Shown one piece after another: positions 26,501 through 35,862 of a stretch of 64,000 nucleotides of DNA; position 1 is the stretch's first letter, and each line of letters begins with the position of its first letter. Origin of the DNA: Apteryx mantelli (Eukaryota > Chordata > Aves > Apterygiformes > Apterygidae); assembly GCF_036417845.1 (NCBI RefSeq), contig NC_089994.1:15890001-15954000 (forward strand). Reading direction: 5' to 3'. The notes beneath the pieces are model-generated. The model was not told the DNA's origin and made no database searches. It was given only the letters and a program-made list of their open reading frames with translations. A program made the position numbers and the translations under genes.

Positions 26501-28681
26501 GTTTATTACAGGCCGATGTTTCCATGTCTTAGAATCTATGCACTGTAGATTTTGTCTCTATGTGTTTTGGAATATACACTCGCAATAACAAATTCTATCA
26601 CCCTAGTCTTGGTTACCCCTGGAAATCGTAACTGTTAATGCAGACTGGTTTTGCATTAGAACTCTGACTTTAGTGATCACTGTATCTGCAGCAGCAAAGC
26701 AGTGTTTAAATTTCGCTTCCTCTCCACACAGACATAATTTTTTCAAACATAGTCCATAAAACTTTTCTAGGCCTAATAACAATTTTCTTTGTTTCTGAAA
26801 GAATAAAAAAGCCAAACCCTTCTACTTGGTGTAGAAATTCTACAAAAACATTTTTCTATTACTTAAAGTGAAAAATTACTCAACTTTGATATTTGAAACT
26901 TACTGCATAAATACAGCAGTCCTCTGTGTGGACCTCATGATACCAAGCCTGACCACGCAGGACCAAACATCTCCAGCAGAAAGCCTCAGTGACTAGATGC
27001 TTCTCTTTTAAATTGGAATTGGATCTGGCCCTGAAAAGATAGCATATGCGTGTGAATTTATAAGCTCCAGTGATGAAGGTGGTAGAAAACTACCAGACTA
27101 ATTAAGTGCAAAAGACTTACTTCACTATTAAGGCTGCACACTTCAAGCCAGGAAATGCAAAAGTTCAGGTCCTGCTAGCAACGTTAGCTATCTTGCGTTG
27201 CACTTGTGTAGCTTTTTATATCACTTTCTAGTCAAGAACAGCTTATTAATAATCATCATGCTTACCTGCACGTGTGATAGGATGTTTTTTCAGGAAAGCT
27301 GCCTTAAACCTCGTCTGACATTCAAATACCGCCTATGTGACTAGAGACATCGAAGGCAAAACTTCCTGGTCTGCACAAGGCGGCTTGGACGGTTGGGATC
27401 ATGGTACTGAGGGGAGACTTAAGGGAGTGTGGGTGGAGGAAGAGCGCTGAGGAAGGTGGGGAGTGGACATAGGGCCACGTTTATGCCATGACAAATATTC
27501 CAGCTCCTATCCAAGTTGAGTTCATGTATGGATAGTCTCTTGCTGTAGAAGCATTTAGCAATTCCAGCCCTAGATCAGGACCGCATTATGCTCAGTACTG
27601 TGCAGGCAAATCAGTGTTGACCTCCTAAAATGCACCATTAAAACCAAAAGGGTGTGCAACCAGTTCGAACCTTTGGTAGCTGGAACCAAAACTTTTGCAT
27701 TTCTCAGCAGACTTAAATGCTGCACTAACACCTCCTGTACTGAACTCATTACAAACATTGAAAAGATGAATTTGCTTAATCAAGTAACTTCATGGTACGC
27801 AAATAAATATGATACTAAGGATTTCTTCCAATTGTATTTTTTATCTGTGTTGTCAGCTGGCAATTTGTTGATGTATTAAACGGCTGTTGGTTCATGTACG
27901 TCATTATCTTAGCGCACCCAAGCTGTGTGACAGGAAATGACGTGCACATTTGTGTGCATTTGTTTAGAGCCTTTATCCTGCAAATTCCTTTGCACTTGTG
28001 TGCATTTATTCATTTATTTTTGCAGGAATAGAGCCTATGTATCAAAATTTGTACACTTGGAAAAAATTTTGAAGACCTATATTCTTATCTTATGAATTTC
28101 CCTGCTGGCACCCTTAAGAATATTCTCTATTTCTGCTGTAGGGTAAATTATATAGATTTAATGCTAAAGATACCACTTTACTTATGCCAAGAAACTAACC
28201 CTAACCTGTATTTTGTTGCTTCTTTATCTCGGGGTTGAGGGAGGGGGAATATGCAACATCTAAAATGATGTCTGCACCTTGCGGAGTCAACAGCACTTAG
28301 AGCTTTTTTGAAGCTTCCATAGCAGAACTGCTTGAGATTGCAATGACTTCATCTCTAATAACATTTTGACATGCACTCCCATCGGGCTTCACTGCCTTGA
28401 TTTTTGCAGATGCAGATTTTTTTGCTCTGTGTTTTGTTGTGCCGTGTATCGTGTCGGGTGTTTGAAGTGTTTTCAAGCCAGTAAACAGTCTTCTTTTTTT
28501 CCCTCCCCTCCCTTACTCCTCCTGCCTCCCTGGAAGGTTTAGTTTCTTCTCTCGTGATAAGAAACGTATGCAGGCATCACAGAGAAACGTCCACTTCCAG
28601 GATACTTTTGGCGAATGGGCAAATTCAAATAAAGATGACTCCTACACTGAACAAGGACAAGAAGCCCTGCAGCACCTGTGA
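5302..28681 (+). CDS. RILPL1: RILPL1, RILP-like protein 1 (complete, 7 coding exons)
   Basis: RILPL1 is a RILP-family effector. In mammals it binds LRRK2-phosphorylated Rab8/Rab10 and regulates ciliary membrane protein content and centriolar or lysosomal positioning. Coding exons: 5302-5598, 9173-9323, 15102-15220, 16746-16964, 20903-21075, 21597-21689 and 28537-28681. They sum to 1197 nt, giving 398 residues (human about 403). The RH1 domain is at about 12-98 (ELTVMDVYDIAS, FERVIDQHGCEAIARLM). A long coiled coil follows at about 75-260. The RH2 domain is at about 276-320, with Arg286 and Arg288 in DPNRPRF, equivalent to the arginines known to contact phospho-Rab. The tail ends QEALQHL. The start has a strong Kozak context and is followed by LEKN and ELTVMDVY as in orthologues. 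Intron 2 uses a GC donor. Identity is very secure. Confidence 0.97.
5599..9172 (+). other. RILPL1 intron 1
   Basis: 3.6 kb. Contains a perfect AT-rich hairpin and a poly-A tract at 6801-6850. No other recognised element. Confidence 0.8.
6801..6824. repeat. Perfect 10-bp inverted repeat (hairpin) beside a poly-A tract
   Basis: CCAACAATAA, a TTCT loop, then TTATTGTTGG, all bases pairing. An A-rich run follows from about 6832 to 6850. Confidence 0.85.
9173..9323 (+). CDS. RILPL1: RILPL1 coding exon 2 (coiled coil)
   Basis: The acceptor is ctttag before GAATTAGAA. The exon encodes ELELVEDVWRGEAQ through EEEFQKHE plus one base. The donor is the non-canonical GAAG|gcaagt. It is the only junction that keeps frame with the next exon. 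Confidence 0.94.
9324..15101 (+). other. RILPL1 intron 2 (GC-AG)
   Basis: 5.8 kb with a GC donor. Contains T runs at about 10895-10911 and 12912-12932 and a 30-bp tandem duplication at 14359-14418. No recognised coding exon or transposon. Confidence 0.8.
14359..14418. repeat. 30-bp tandem duplication
   Basis: Copies at 14359-14388 and 14389-14418 differ at three positions by eye. Both start GCCATTTAGTATTTT, apart from one change. Confidence 0.85.
15102..15220 (+). CDS. RILPL1: RILPL1 coding exon 3 (coiled coil)
   Basis: The acceptor is accag before GAATGTCAG. The exon completes Gly150 and encodes MSERERQVMKKL through NEDVEA. The donor is GCT|gtaagt. Confidence 0.95.
15221..16745 (+). other. 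RILPL1 intron 3
   Basis: 1.5 kb intron holding a CR1 LINE fragment in the antisense orientation (listed separately). The rest is unremarkable. Confidence 0.8.
16071..16410 (-). mobile_element. CR1 LINE, 5'-truncated 3' end
   Basis: On the minus strand this is the 3' end of a chicken-repeat-1 non-LTR retrotransposon. It has the end of the reverse-transcriptase ORF (FFTVRVVEHWSRLPREA, SLEVFKTRLDRDLGNLL) followed by the GGTTGGACCAGACGA and CTCTTCCAACC segment. It ends in the CR1 terminal ATTCTTTGATTCTGTGA microsatellite-like tail at about 16071. About 340 bp remain and the 5' part is missing, as is usual for CR1. The reading frame is open for over 100 codons, which suggests moderate age. It sits antisense in RILPL1 intron 3. 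CR1 is the dominant avian LINE and supports a bird (or other sauropsid) source. Confidence 0.95.
16746..16964 (+). CDS. RILPL1: RILPL1 coding exon 4 (coiled coil)
   Basis: The acceptor is tttgcag before CTTCAACAG. 73 codons run from LQQQQNRLMKIN to SQNGEEIK, with donor AAG|gtaaga. It is the end of the central coiled coil. Confidence 0.95.
16965..20902 (+). other. RILPL1 intron 4
   Basis: 3.9 kb. Several open frames occur by chance, for example 18859-19449. None resembles a known protein, and I recognise no repeat. Confidence 0.7.
20903..21075 (+). CDS. RILPL1: RILPL1 coding exon 5 (RH2 domain)
   Basis: The acceptor is cttcctag before ACAGAACC. The exon encodes an acidic linker (TEPNNDDCLSESEK) and the RH2 helix DPNRPRFTLQELRDVL through LLYYK, ending in phase 2 with AAAAG|gtaggt. 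Confidence 0.95.
21076..21596 (+). other. RILPL1 intron 5
   Basis: About 520 bases between the RH2 exon and exon 6, with nothing recognised. The pyrimidine tract before the acceptor (ctttctttctttcaag) is clear. Confidence 0.8.
21597..21689 (+). CDS. RILPL1: RILPL1 coding exon 6
   Basis: The acceptor is tttcaag before TGAGGAAAC. It encodes an acidic, proline-containing linker ending ESGIKR plus two bases of Leu351. The donor is CT|gtaagt. Confidence 0.94.
21690..28536 (+). other. RILPL1 intron 6
   Basis: 6.8 kb, the longest intron in the window. It has a C run at about 23937-23946 and a 678-base open frame without an ATG on the minus strand (24235-24912), which I do not count as a gene. No known repeat was recognised. 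Confidence 0.7.
28537..28681 (+). CDS. RILPL1: RILPL1 coding exon 7 (C terminus)
   Basis: The acceptor is tggaag before GTTTAGTTT. It encodes FSFFSRDKKR through EQGQEALQHL, with TGA at 28679-28681. Confidence 0.95.
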
Positions 28682-29499
28682 CTAAAACCTTGAGGTGTTC
28701 AGCTTACCGCAGTAGATCTCGACAGTGTAGTAACAAGAAGCTTCTGTAAACAAATCCGGCAGCTCATCACTTTCATTTGCCTTGCACACCTCAGTGGTTG
28801 TGTTTCAGATGTACTCTTCGAAAGGGATCCCTCACTGTTTACTTGGTGACTGTTTGCCAAAAACAGAATCCAAGCTTTGTAATAACAGTCACTGATACCT
28901 TGGGACATCGAAGCTTCTAGATGACTTGTTTTGTGCTGAATAACAAGTCTATGGTCTTGCTCATGCATTAACTACAGTAACACAAGCTTCTTTAAACCAA
29001 AAAAAAGGAGACCTGTGCCGTTATTAGAAGATTGTTTGCAGTGTACAATATCTATTGGCAAAGACTCTCTTATCCTGTTTGTTAAAACTTTTGGTTGTTT
29101 GCTTTTTCTTAATTCTCTAAGATTTTTTTTGAGAGGGATACCACAGCTCCATGGCAGGTCTTAGCACTGCTATATCTTGTCAGCTGGCATCTGCATCTTG
29201 CAGAGTAACCACTTGGAAATCCACCTGATGATACAAACTGAGAAGCTGGAATAGCCTTGAGCGGGATAGTGAGCGTATGTTTCCCTTGCTGCATATAGTG
29301 CCTAAAGCATGAAGAAACCAATGTACAAGGTGAGCGTGCCTTGCATTTTGCCATGAGTTCTGCAGTATTAATGGAAAATGAATTGCTCGCAAAGAGGAAT
29401 TCTAACACTTGATTTTTTCCTTCTTACCAGGGTCTTCCCCCTAGAGTAGCAGACAGCCGCCCTAAAGGAATTAGCTCCCCTTGCCACAGACAGGTTTTG

Positions 29500-29505
29500 A
29501 ATAAA
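29500..29505 (+). terminator. Proximal poly(A) signal AATAAA, RILPL1
   Basis: AATAAAGCC, followed about 15 bases later by a T-rich tract (ATTTTTCTTTCT). It would give a 3' UTR of about 0.85 kb. Confidence 0.45.
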
Positions 29506-31897
29506 GCCACACTCCATTTTTCTTTCTAGATGAAGACTGCCTAACTTCAGTGTGAGGAGACCTCCTCAGCTAGCTGACATGAACTGTTCTAACTGACTTA
29601 GGGATGGCACCAACCCAAACTTTTTCTCTGACTAGTCTAAACACTATTTGGGGTTGTAGGATGGTTGAATTCTACATGTGCAAGCTGCTCTACTGGTGTC
29701 AGCTGAGGTTTGGGTAGCCTGCAGTTATGGGGGGGCTTAATGTGCCAACAGTGCCGGCACACGAACACAACCGAGCTGTCAGAAGGTGGGTTTTAGACCT
29801 GCTTTACAATTAAGCTTGTGAAACCCTTGGGACTGGTTGAGGTCATGCTTATAAAAACCACGACAGCAAAGCCCCGTGCAACATAGGTGCACCCTGCACC
29901 TGCACCACGCACTCCACAAATGCATGCTAAGCAAGCTCTGCTCAGGCGGGACAGAGCAAGTACAGCCGCTGTTCCTTGCGAAGGCGGCGCTGAGGTCATT
30001 CTGCAGACGTGGCTGTACACTCGAGACCCACGCTGGAGCCCAGCGCTGCTGGAGAGCAGCATCTCTAGTTATGACTGGGTCCTAGGCAACTTCTGCTAAT
30101 GTAGCTTAGCGCAGACAGCTGTGGGCTGCTGTTGGCATCTTAACCCCAGCAGCCAGATCTGCGCTGAAAAGAGCCTGCTCTCAGGAGTGGCACTCAACGG
30201 GAGCCAGTGCTCAGACAAAAGCTCCAACTACTCCAGGTGCTAAATGCCTGAGGGTCATTGTAAGGGCTCCTAGATGAGAGCAAGCCAAAGGGTTTAGTAC
30301 AAGGTGTTTATTTTCTGTTTTTAATTTTGGGTGGTCAAGACTATGTTTTTTATGTCCCAGCATGGATTACCTAACATATATGGGCAGGGAATGGTTTTTA
30401 GCCTGTCCGTACTGAAACTGTGCTAGGAAACCATTTTTGCAATGGTGGGCCAAAGGCTGCTCTGTTCCCGACTGTAACGGTGCTATATTTTGAACCTTGA
30501 ACTTCAGCGTGCTCTGGGTACTTCTCAAGTATTTCCTCCCTCTCCCCAACTGGTTACAGTCTTTTTAAATATTGGTTTCATTTACAGTCTCCAGTCAGCA
30601 GCCCATTCCCAGCTGTTCAAAGCATGGTTGGGAGTATGTATACCTTAGCACATTTTCGTGAGACCTGTGCTGCAGAACTAACCTGCAACTCCAATATTAG
30701 AGAAAGCATTTACCGGCCCTCCAGGTTGTCACTACATTTCGGGGAGGAGGGGAAGGGAGGGAAGAAGGTAGCCTTATATGAAAGGCATCTACATTTGAAA
30801 TACTGACACTAATGTCTGACACTAGTAGGGATACTTTTGCATCTCTAAGCCTGGTTAAGTTTTGTTAATGCGTGTTGTTTTATGCTTACAGAAAGCTGTA
30901 TTCATAAAATGGCAGCATTCCTCCTTTTAGGTGAAAGGCAATTCTTAGACAGGGAGAGTCTTAATTTAATGATACGTAAGTTGCTAAGATCCCAGTTTCT
31001 TTTACAGATGGGGGGGGGAAGCAAACAAGTACACTACATTTGTATTAGGCAGATAAAATAAGTTAAAGCTGTTCCATGGTTCTTGAGTATGTATTAGTCT
31101 GTAACACTTTTGTTCCTTAACCATGAGAAAGGTTTAACATGGACATCTCTTGAAGTGTTCTTGTACGGACATAATGTTGGAGTGGGAGCTAGAAAACAGA
31201 AATGGATCATTGTTGCTGTTTAAAAATCACGATTTTATACTGGATTTGGTGGAAGAATCACACCACGTGAATGCCGCCTGTTGAGTCTCTCCCTAGCATA
31301 GTTTACAGTCATTGGGCACATTTACAAGAGATAGTGATAGGAAACAATGCAAGAATGCAGCACATTCACAGCCTGAACAAGCACATCACTTTTCACATCA
31401 GCTAGGAGCCGTGAACTGGGATAATAGAAATACACAGACTGAACATTTTTTCCCCCGGCCTCTAAGCTCGTGTATTAAAAAGGAAGTCTCCAGACCTGGT
31501 TAGTGCATGTAAAGCTAGTCCCAGAGGCAATGATCCAATGCACTATTGTTAGGTCAAATTGGCAGCCAAGTCCAGACAATGGCACTAAGCAGTACAGCCT
31601 TCCCCCATTCATCTCTGTACCCCATTACCTCAAAAATCTAATTAGTTACTCCTGACAGGCTAACATAACCACTTCATTCTCATTTTTTTGTTAGAAAGGA
31701 TGCCACGTAGGGAACAGTATGTAAAGAGTTGAAGATCTGTCATGTAGTTTCTCAATATTCAAGTAAAACCTGTTTTTTAAAAAGGGGCCAGGATGTTGTC
31801 AGGTAAAGGGCATAACAATCCTGCATGCAGAGTGCAGGTTCACTTAAGTTTGTTTTTTTTTTTTTTTTGGTTGGGCAGTAAATCATTTTAACAGTTT

Positions 31898-31903
31898 AAT
31901 AAA
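31898..31903 (+). terminator. Distal poly(A) signal AATAAA, RILPL1
   Basis: AATAAATATTTC, followed within about 45 bases by a GT-rich element (TTTGTGTTCTTTGTGG). It would give a 3' UTR of about 3.2 kb. Confidence 0.5.
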
Positions 31904-31924
31904 TATTTCTGAAAAACAAGTATT

Positions 31925-33537
31925 TCTGAAAGACTTGCGTCCTTTGTGTTCTTTGTGGAAGGCCTTCCAGTGCTGTCTACTGTTGGGGATGCAGTTTAGG
32001 GGTCTGTCTTCTCCCCTGCTGAAAAAAGCTCACACAGCTCTTCTTGGAAATAGGGCCTCAAACCGGGCAATATTTAGGATAGAAGAATTCCATATAAAAA
32101 ACAAAAGAATGTGTCTGAAAGAAGATGCACGAATCACTTCTGTTGTTGTATCTAAACATTTAAGAAGAGCCTGAATTACACAGCTCAGTCCCTGCAGTGG
32201 AAAAGACACCTTCATCTTCCTGTAGGCTTTCACCACACAAAGAAATCCTTAAACAGCAGAAAGCAGCAGCGTGACACTCTTGTGTCTTCCCTCTAGGCCC
32301 AAAAGGTCTTTCCAAGGGAAAAAAAAACCAACCAGACAAACAAACAAACAAAAAAGACAAGACTGAATTCCCTGCACCACAGTAGTCCTTAGGTAGGGGA
32401 AAGGTCCCTCCCTGCTGCAAGCAGCTAGATATCAACTAGGCCAGCCCAGAGCACTTAATGTACACTAAGAACTGAACAGACCTCAGGTAGACTAGACCGT
32501 GAATAGCGGGAAATGCCATTCAAAGGCTGACAAAAATATAGCTTAAAATGCATTAGGAAATCTTCTGGAGTCACCGCAGGGGGTTTTACTACTGCAGAGG
32601 TTTAAAAACAAAGGGATACATGGACACACCCAAATGCTTTCCTTCAGTGATTGTCCAATGTTACAGCAACTATTGATCGGGAAATTAGGAGTTTTCTGAC
32701 CCGTTTACTACTCTGTAGTGTGCATTCCACTAGTAAAAGGGAATGGTACTCTCCTGAGAAATATAAAAATATCTTTCTTATTACATGCTTCCCTCTCACA
32801 CCTCACAGAACTAGTCAAGGATATAGTATTACTAAGGATCTCACCTGTCCCAGTGTCTTCAAGAAAATAAGTCACTTCCCACCACCTTTTGTTATGGGCC
32901 ACGTTTTTAAGAAGCTTGGTTTGTTGCTATTCCTTGCTATTTCCTTGCCATTTCTTTAACAAGTGACTTCATAAAGGGCATTTGTCTTGCAAAATGAGTG
33001 TGGACATCTGGCACATAATTATTTAAGGATGGAGCTCTCTCATGAACCTTACTCCAAGCAGCCAGACAGGTATCAAATGAGGTGTGTACTCAATCTCGCT
33101 GGGATGCCAGTACACGCTGTGCATTCCTTATAGCATTCACTGGTTCAGAATATTAACAGAAATGTTTAATTTCTCTGAAGAAAAACTCAACAACAGGTAT
33201 CTTAATTGTATTAGAAACAGACCTACAAAGAGCTTATAGCAGGTTATAGTCACAGGCACAGGACAGTAACATCGCAGTTGCTTGCTCAGTGAATGCAGGT
33301 CACAGCCCTAAGCTGAAGACAACCTCTGCAACTTAAACCCATCCATGACCTCCAGAAGGATGTACACCAGCTTTATCCAGAGACTACGAGGCTGGAAGCC
33401 TGCTGCATCCCACCTCCTCCATACTAGTTCATTTACTGTAACAGCAGAGGTAGGTCCCAGCCTGGACCAAAATGTGCCAGTAGTTGGAGCAGCAGGACTT
33501 GGTTCATGCTGTTTGAGAGAAAGATGGCAGTAGACAC
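31925..33537. other. Spacer between convergent RILPL1 and SNRNP35
   Basis: 1.6 kb between the likely RILPL1 end and the solo LTR. No gene or recognised repeat is seen. Confidence 0.6.
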
Positions 33538-34084
33538 TGTTTTAGGCAAACACGACCACTCCAATTGGTTTGCATAAAATCCAATTTAATGGAATAATTG
33601 AGCAAGTTACAAGTAAGCAAAACAGCGCTGGGTGGCCGGGGAGTCTCCTGCTCCACCAACGGCGCGCGCAATCCCCCCCTCACAGTCTCCTTATATGCAA
33701 TTCCAGCTCCGGGTATATGTGGCACTTCCTGTAACTTCTGTGGTTGCGCCGGCTGTTGCTAGGGGGTCTTCTTCAGCCCTCTGCATTGTGAGTGGTGACC
33801 CTCAGGTCACGCATATATTTTACAACTTTCGAGGTCATGCTATATTTCACAGTTGTGTGACATCGCCATCACCATATTAGGCTATCTAAACTAACATTGC
33901 CGCTTCGCTAGCTCAAGTCCCTTATCTCAGGCAGGGTACATGCCCCCACCACAGGATGTAGGATGTTCCCACAGATGTTCCCAAGGCTGTTTCTTACTTT
34001 GATGTAACCAATTAGCACACATCACAGTCCAGGATGTTTCAAGGCTGTTTCTCACTTTGATGCAACAAATTAGCACATATCACA
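33538..34084 (-). mobile_element. Solo LTR of an endogenous retrovirus (fossil)
   Basis: A 547-bp element that starts TGTGATATG and ends CTAAAACA on the minus strand. It is flanked on both sides by the same four bases (plus-strand ACAC at 33534-33537 and 34085-34088), a candidate target duplication. It has LTR architecture: a duplicated ~53-bp U3 block (33974-34026 and 34033-34084), a TATA-like GCATATAAGG (33698-33689) and an ATTAAA poly(A) signal (33590-33585) about 100 bases further on. No internal retroviral sequence adjoins it, so it is a recombined solo LTR. A 4-bp duplication would suit a gammaretrovirus-like family, but the family is not identified. It lies in the sense orientation directly downstream of the SNRNP35 stop. 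Confidence 0.7.
33585..33590 (-). terminator. Candidate poly(A) signal ATTAAA inside the solo LTR
   Basis: ATTAAA on the minus strand, about 540 bases past the SNRNP35 stop and in its sense orientation. No AATAAA was seen on the minus strand between the stop and this site, so it could terminate SNRNP35 transcripts. Confidence 0.45.
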
Positions 34085-34129
34085 ACACCATACCCAAACT
34101 TCCCATAATTACAGACAAGGCACCTTCAC

Positions 34130-34927
34130 CTATCGATGCTTATCATCATCTCTTTGTTTCTTGGTATCTCTTTCCCTGCTCCGGTCTCTATCCCTGTCTT
34201 TCCTGTCTCTGTCCTTCCTCTCTCTCCCTCTGCTCCTGTCCTCTTTGGAGTCCCTCTCTCTCTCACTTTCACCCCAAGCCCAAGACCGCTCCCTTTCCGG
34301 CCATCTCTTCTCTCTGCTCCTTTCATGGTCTCGATCTCTTGTTCTCCAGTCCCTTGTTCCTTCACGAGACCAGTTTCTTTTCTCTGCTGATCCCTCTCCA
34401 AAGAAGTCATTTTTCATGGTTGGCAAATTGATGGGCTTTCGGAAAGGTCTGTCCCGTCCTCCAAATCGTAGTTGCCCAGATTCTTTTTTGCCTCCAAAAC
34501 CGCCTCCAAGCCTCCGAGGAATCCACCCTTTGAGAGTTCTTTCCAATTCAAAATCCACAAAGATCTCATGCTGGTCAATAACCAGCCTGTTGGCATCCCT
34601 GTGGGCCTTCAACAGGGCACGCTCCTCTTTGTACTCAATAAATGCGTAACCCTTGGAAAATCCTGTCACCAAGTCTCTAACCAGCCGGATCTTTCTGATA
34701 TCTCCATACCGGGAAAAAACCTCCTTCAACTTCTCTTCTGTTGTTTGAAGATTGAGCCTTGCTACAAACAGGGTGAGGTGAGGATCTCCTGTAACTCCCT
34801 TGTTGGGTACATACCGTGCCAACATAGCCCTCCATATGGCGCGGTCGTGGGGCTCTTCATCTGTGCCGTCAATGCTCCCAGCTTTGAGGGGATCATACTC
34901 TTTGGCTATGGGGGCCCAGTCATTCAT
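34130..34927 (-). CDS. SNRNP35: SNRNP35, U11/U12 snRNP 35 kDa protein
   Basis: A protein of the U11/U12 di-snRNP of the minor (U12-type) spliceosome, related to U1-70K, and nuclear. The coding region is a single uninterrupted 265-codon exon, as in mammals (human 246 residues). The N terminus MNDWAPIAKEYDPLKAGSIDG is characteristic of the orthologue (M1 to G21, first 20 quoted: MNDWAPIAKEYDPLKAGSID). The RRM spans about residues 50-130, with RNP2 LFVARL at 53-58 and RNP1 KGYAFIEY at 92-99. Next come the conserved segment GWIPRRLGGG and, from about residue 180, an Arg/Asp/Glu-rich RS-like tail ending DDDKHR. A tttcttcactag acceptor lies 4 bases before the ATG, so the 5' UTR is spliced. It is convergent with RILPL1 and divergent from RILPL2. 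The solo LTR begins 45 bases after the stop. The tail looks longer than human but intact. Confidence 0.96.
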   Translation of the reverse strand: MNDWAPIAKEYDPLKAGSIDGTDEEPHDRAIWRAMLARYVPNKGVTGDPHLTLFVARLNLQTTEEKLKEVFSRYGDIRKIRLVRDLVTGFSKGYAFIEYKEERALLKAHRDANRLVIDQHEIFVDFELERTLKGWIPRRLGGGFGGKKESGQLRFGGRDRPFRKPINLPTMKNDFFGEGSAEKRNWSREGTRDWRTRDRDHERSREKRWPERERSWAWGESERERDSKEDRSRGRERKDRDRKDRDRDRSRERDTKKQRDDDKHR

Positions 34928-34930
34928 TGT

Positions 34931-35862
34931 CTAGTGAAGAAACACAAGCGTTACACATTACACACAGGTTGCTGCTGCCGTTCTAGAAAGAAAAGCAAGT
35001 AGTACAAGAAGCACTTCTAGCACCTCTGTTTTTCATACAAGAATCCTGAGAAGCTTGATAAACTGAGGTAAACCGGCAATCTAGGCAAGTCACCAGTATC
35101 CCTGTGCCCGTTGTTTGCTGCCTCCACTCTGTTTAAGGACACTGCTCTCAGATCCGCAGGTTCTGCCCGAGGTCTGCTACAAGCCAGTAACCCAGAAACG
35201 CAGGATAGACTTCAGGCCTTTCCTTGCAGACCCTCTGTTGCAGATTGTTAATTCGGACTGTACATCACACTCAGCCCTTTTCCTAGAAACAGCAGTGCCT
35301 CATACCGCTCCTGCCAGAGGTCAGCGTTTACCCCCTGCTGCAAGGCCAAGCAGCGGCGACAGCGGTGCTGAGGGCCAGCTGAGTCCAACCAGGCACCCCG
35401 GGAAGGTGTCCCACTCCACACGGGCCGGCCACCGCCCTCCGCGGGCGGCACTTCACCTCCCGGGACAGAGCCACGTCGGGCAGAGCCCAGGCAGAGCTCT
35501 GGGCTTGCGGCCTGGCCGCGCCGACTGCGGCCCCGTCCGCTCCCCGCCTCAGGGGAGCCCCGCGGGGCCCGTTACCCTCCCCCTCCCCCTCCCCCCGCCT
35601 CAGGGGAGCCCCGCGGGGCCCGTTACCCTCCCCCTCCCCCTCCCCCCGCCTCAGGGGAGCCCCGCGGGGCCCGTTACCCTCCCCCTCCCCCCGCCTCAGG
35701 GGAGCCCCGCGGGGCCCGTTACCCTCCCCCTCCCCCCGCCTCAGGGGAGCCCCGCGGGGCCCGTTAACCTCCCCCTCCCCCCGCCTCAGGGGAGCCCCGC
35801 GGGGCCCGTTAACCTCCCCCGCCGCTGACGGGACTCCGCGGCCCGCGCGCGGCGCCGCTCAC
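34931..35862 (-). other. SNRNP35: SNRNP35 5' UTR intron (predicted)
   Basis: Runs from a GGAG|gtgagc donor (gt at 35862-35861) to the ctag acceptor just before the coding ATG. It contains the six-copy GC-rich minisatellite at 35546-35820. Confidence 0.65.
35546..35820. repeat. GC-rich minisatellite, six units of 51 or 45 bp
   Basis: Units start at 35546, 35597, 35648, 35693, 35738 and 35783. The first two are 51 bp, the next three 45 bp and the last partial. Each has GCCTCAGGGGAGCCCCGCGG, then GGCCCGTTA and a CCCTCCCCC tract. The 51-bp units carry one extra CCCCCT. The last two units have GTTAAC where the first four have GTTACC. Confidence 0.95.

Larger units (their letters stand above)
28682..31920 (+). 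other. RILPL1: RILPL1 3' UTR (predicted extent)
   Basis: Downstream of the TGA there is no coding signal. Two AATAAA hexamers with suitable T/GT-rich sequence after them are at 29500-29505 and 31898-31903. The transcript may end near 29.53 kb or 31.92 kb. The extent is a prediction. Confidence 0.5.

Noticed and set aside
28191-28206. CTAACCCTAACC, telomere-like bases
   Set aside because: Fewer than three repeat units, consistent with chance in this length of sequence.
35115-35828. A 237-codon plus-strand frame over the minisatellite, giving a Pro/Gly-rich repeat peptide
   Set aside because: It starts with TTG, not ATG, and stays open only because the repeat units are 45 and 51 bp. There is no sign of a gene.
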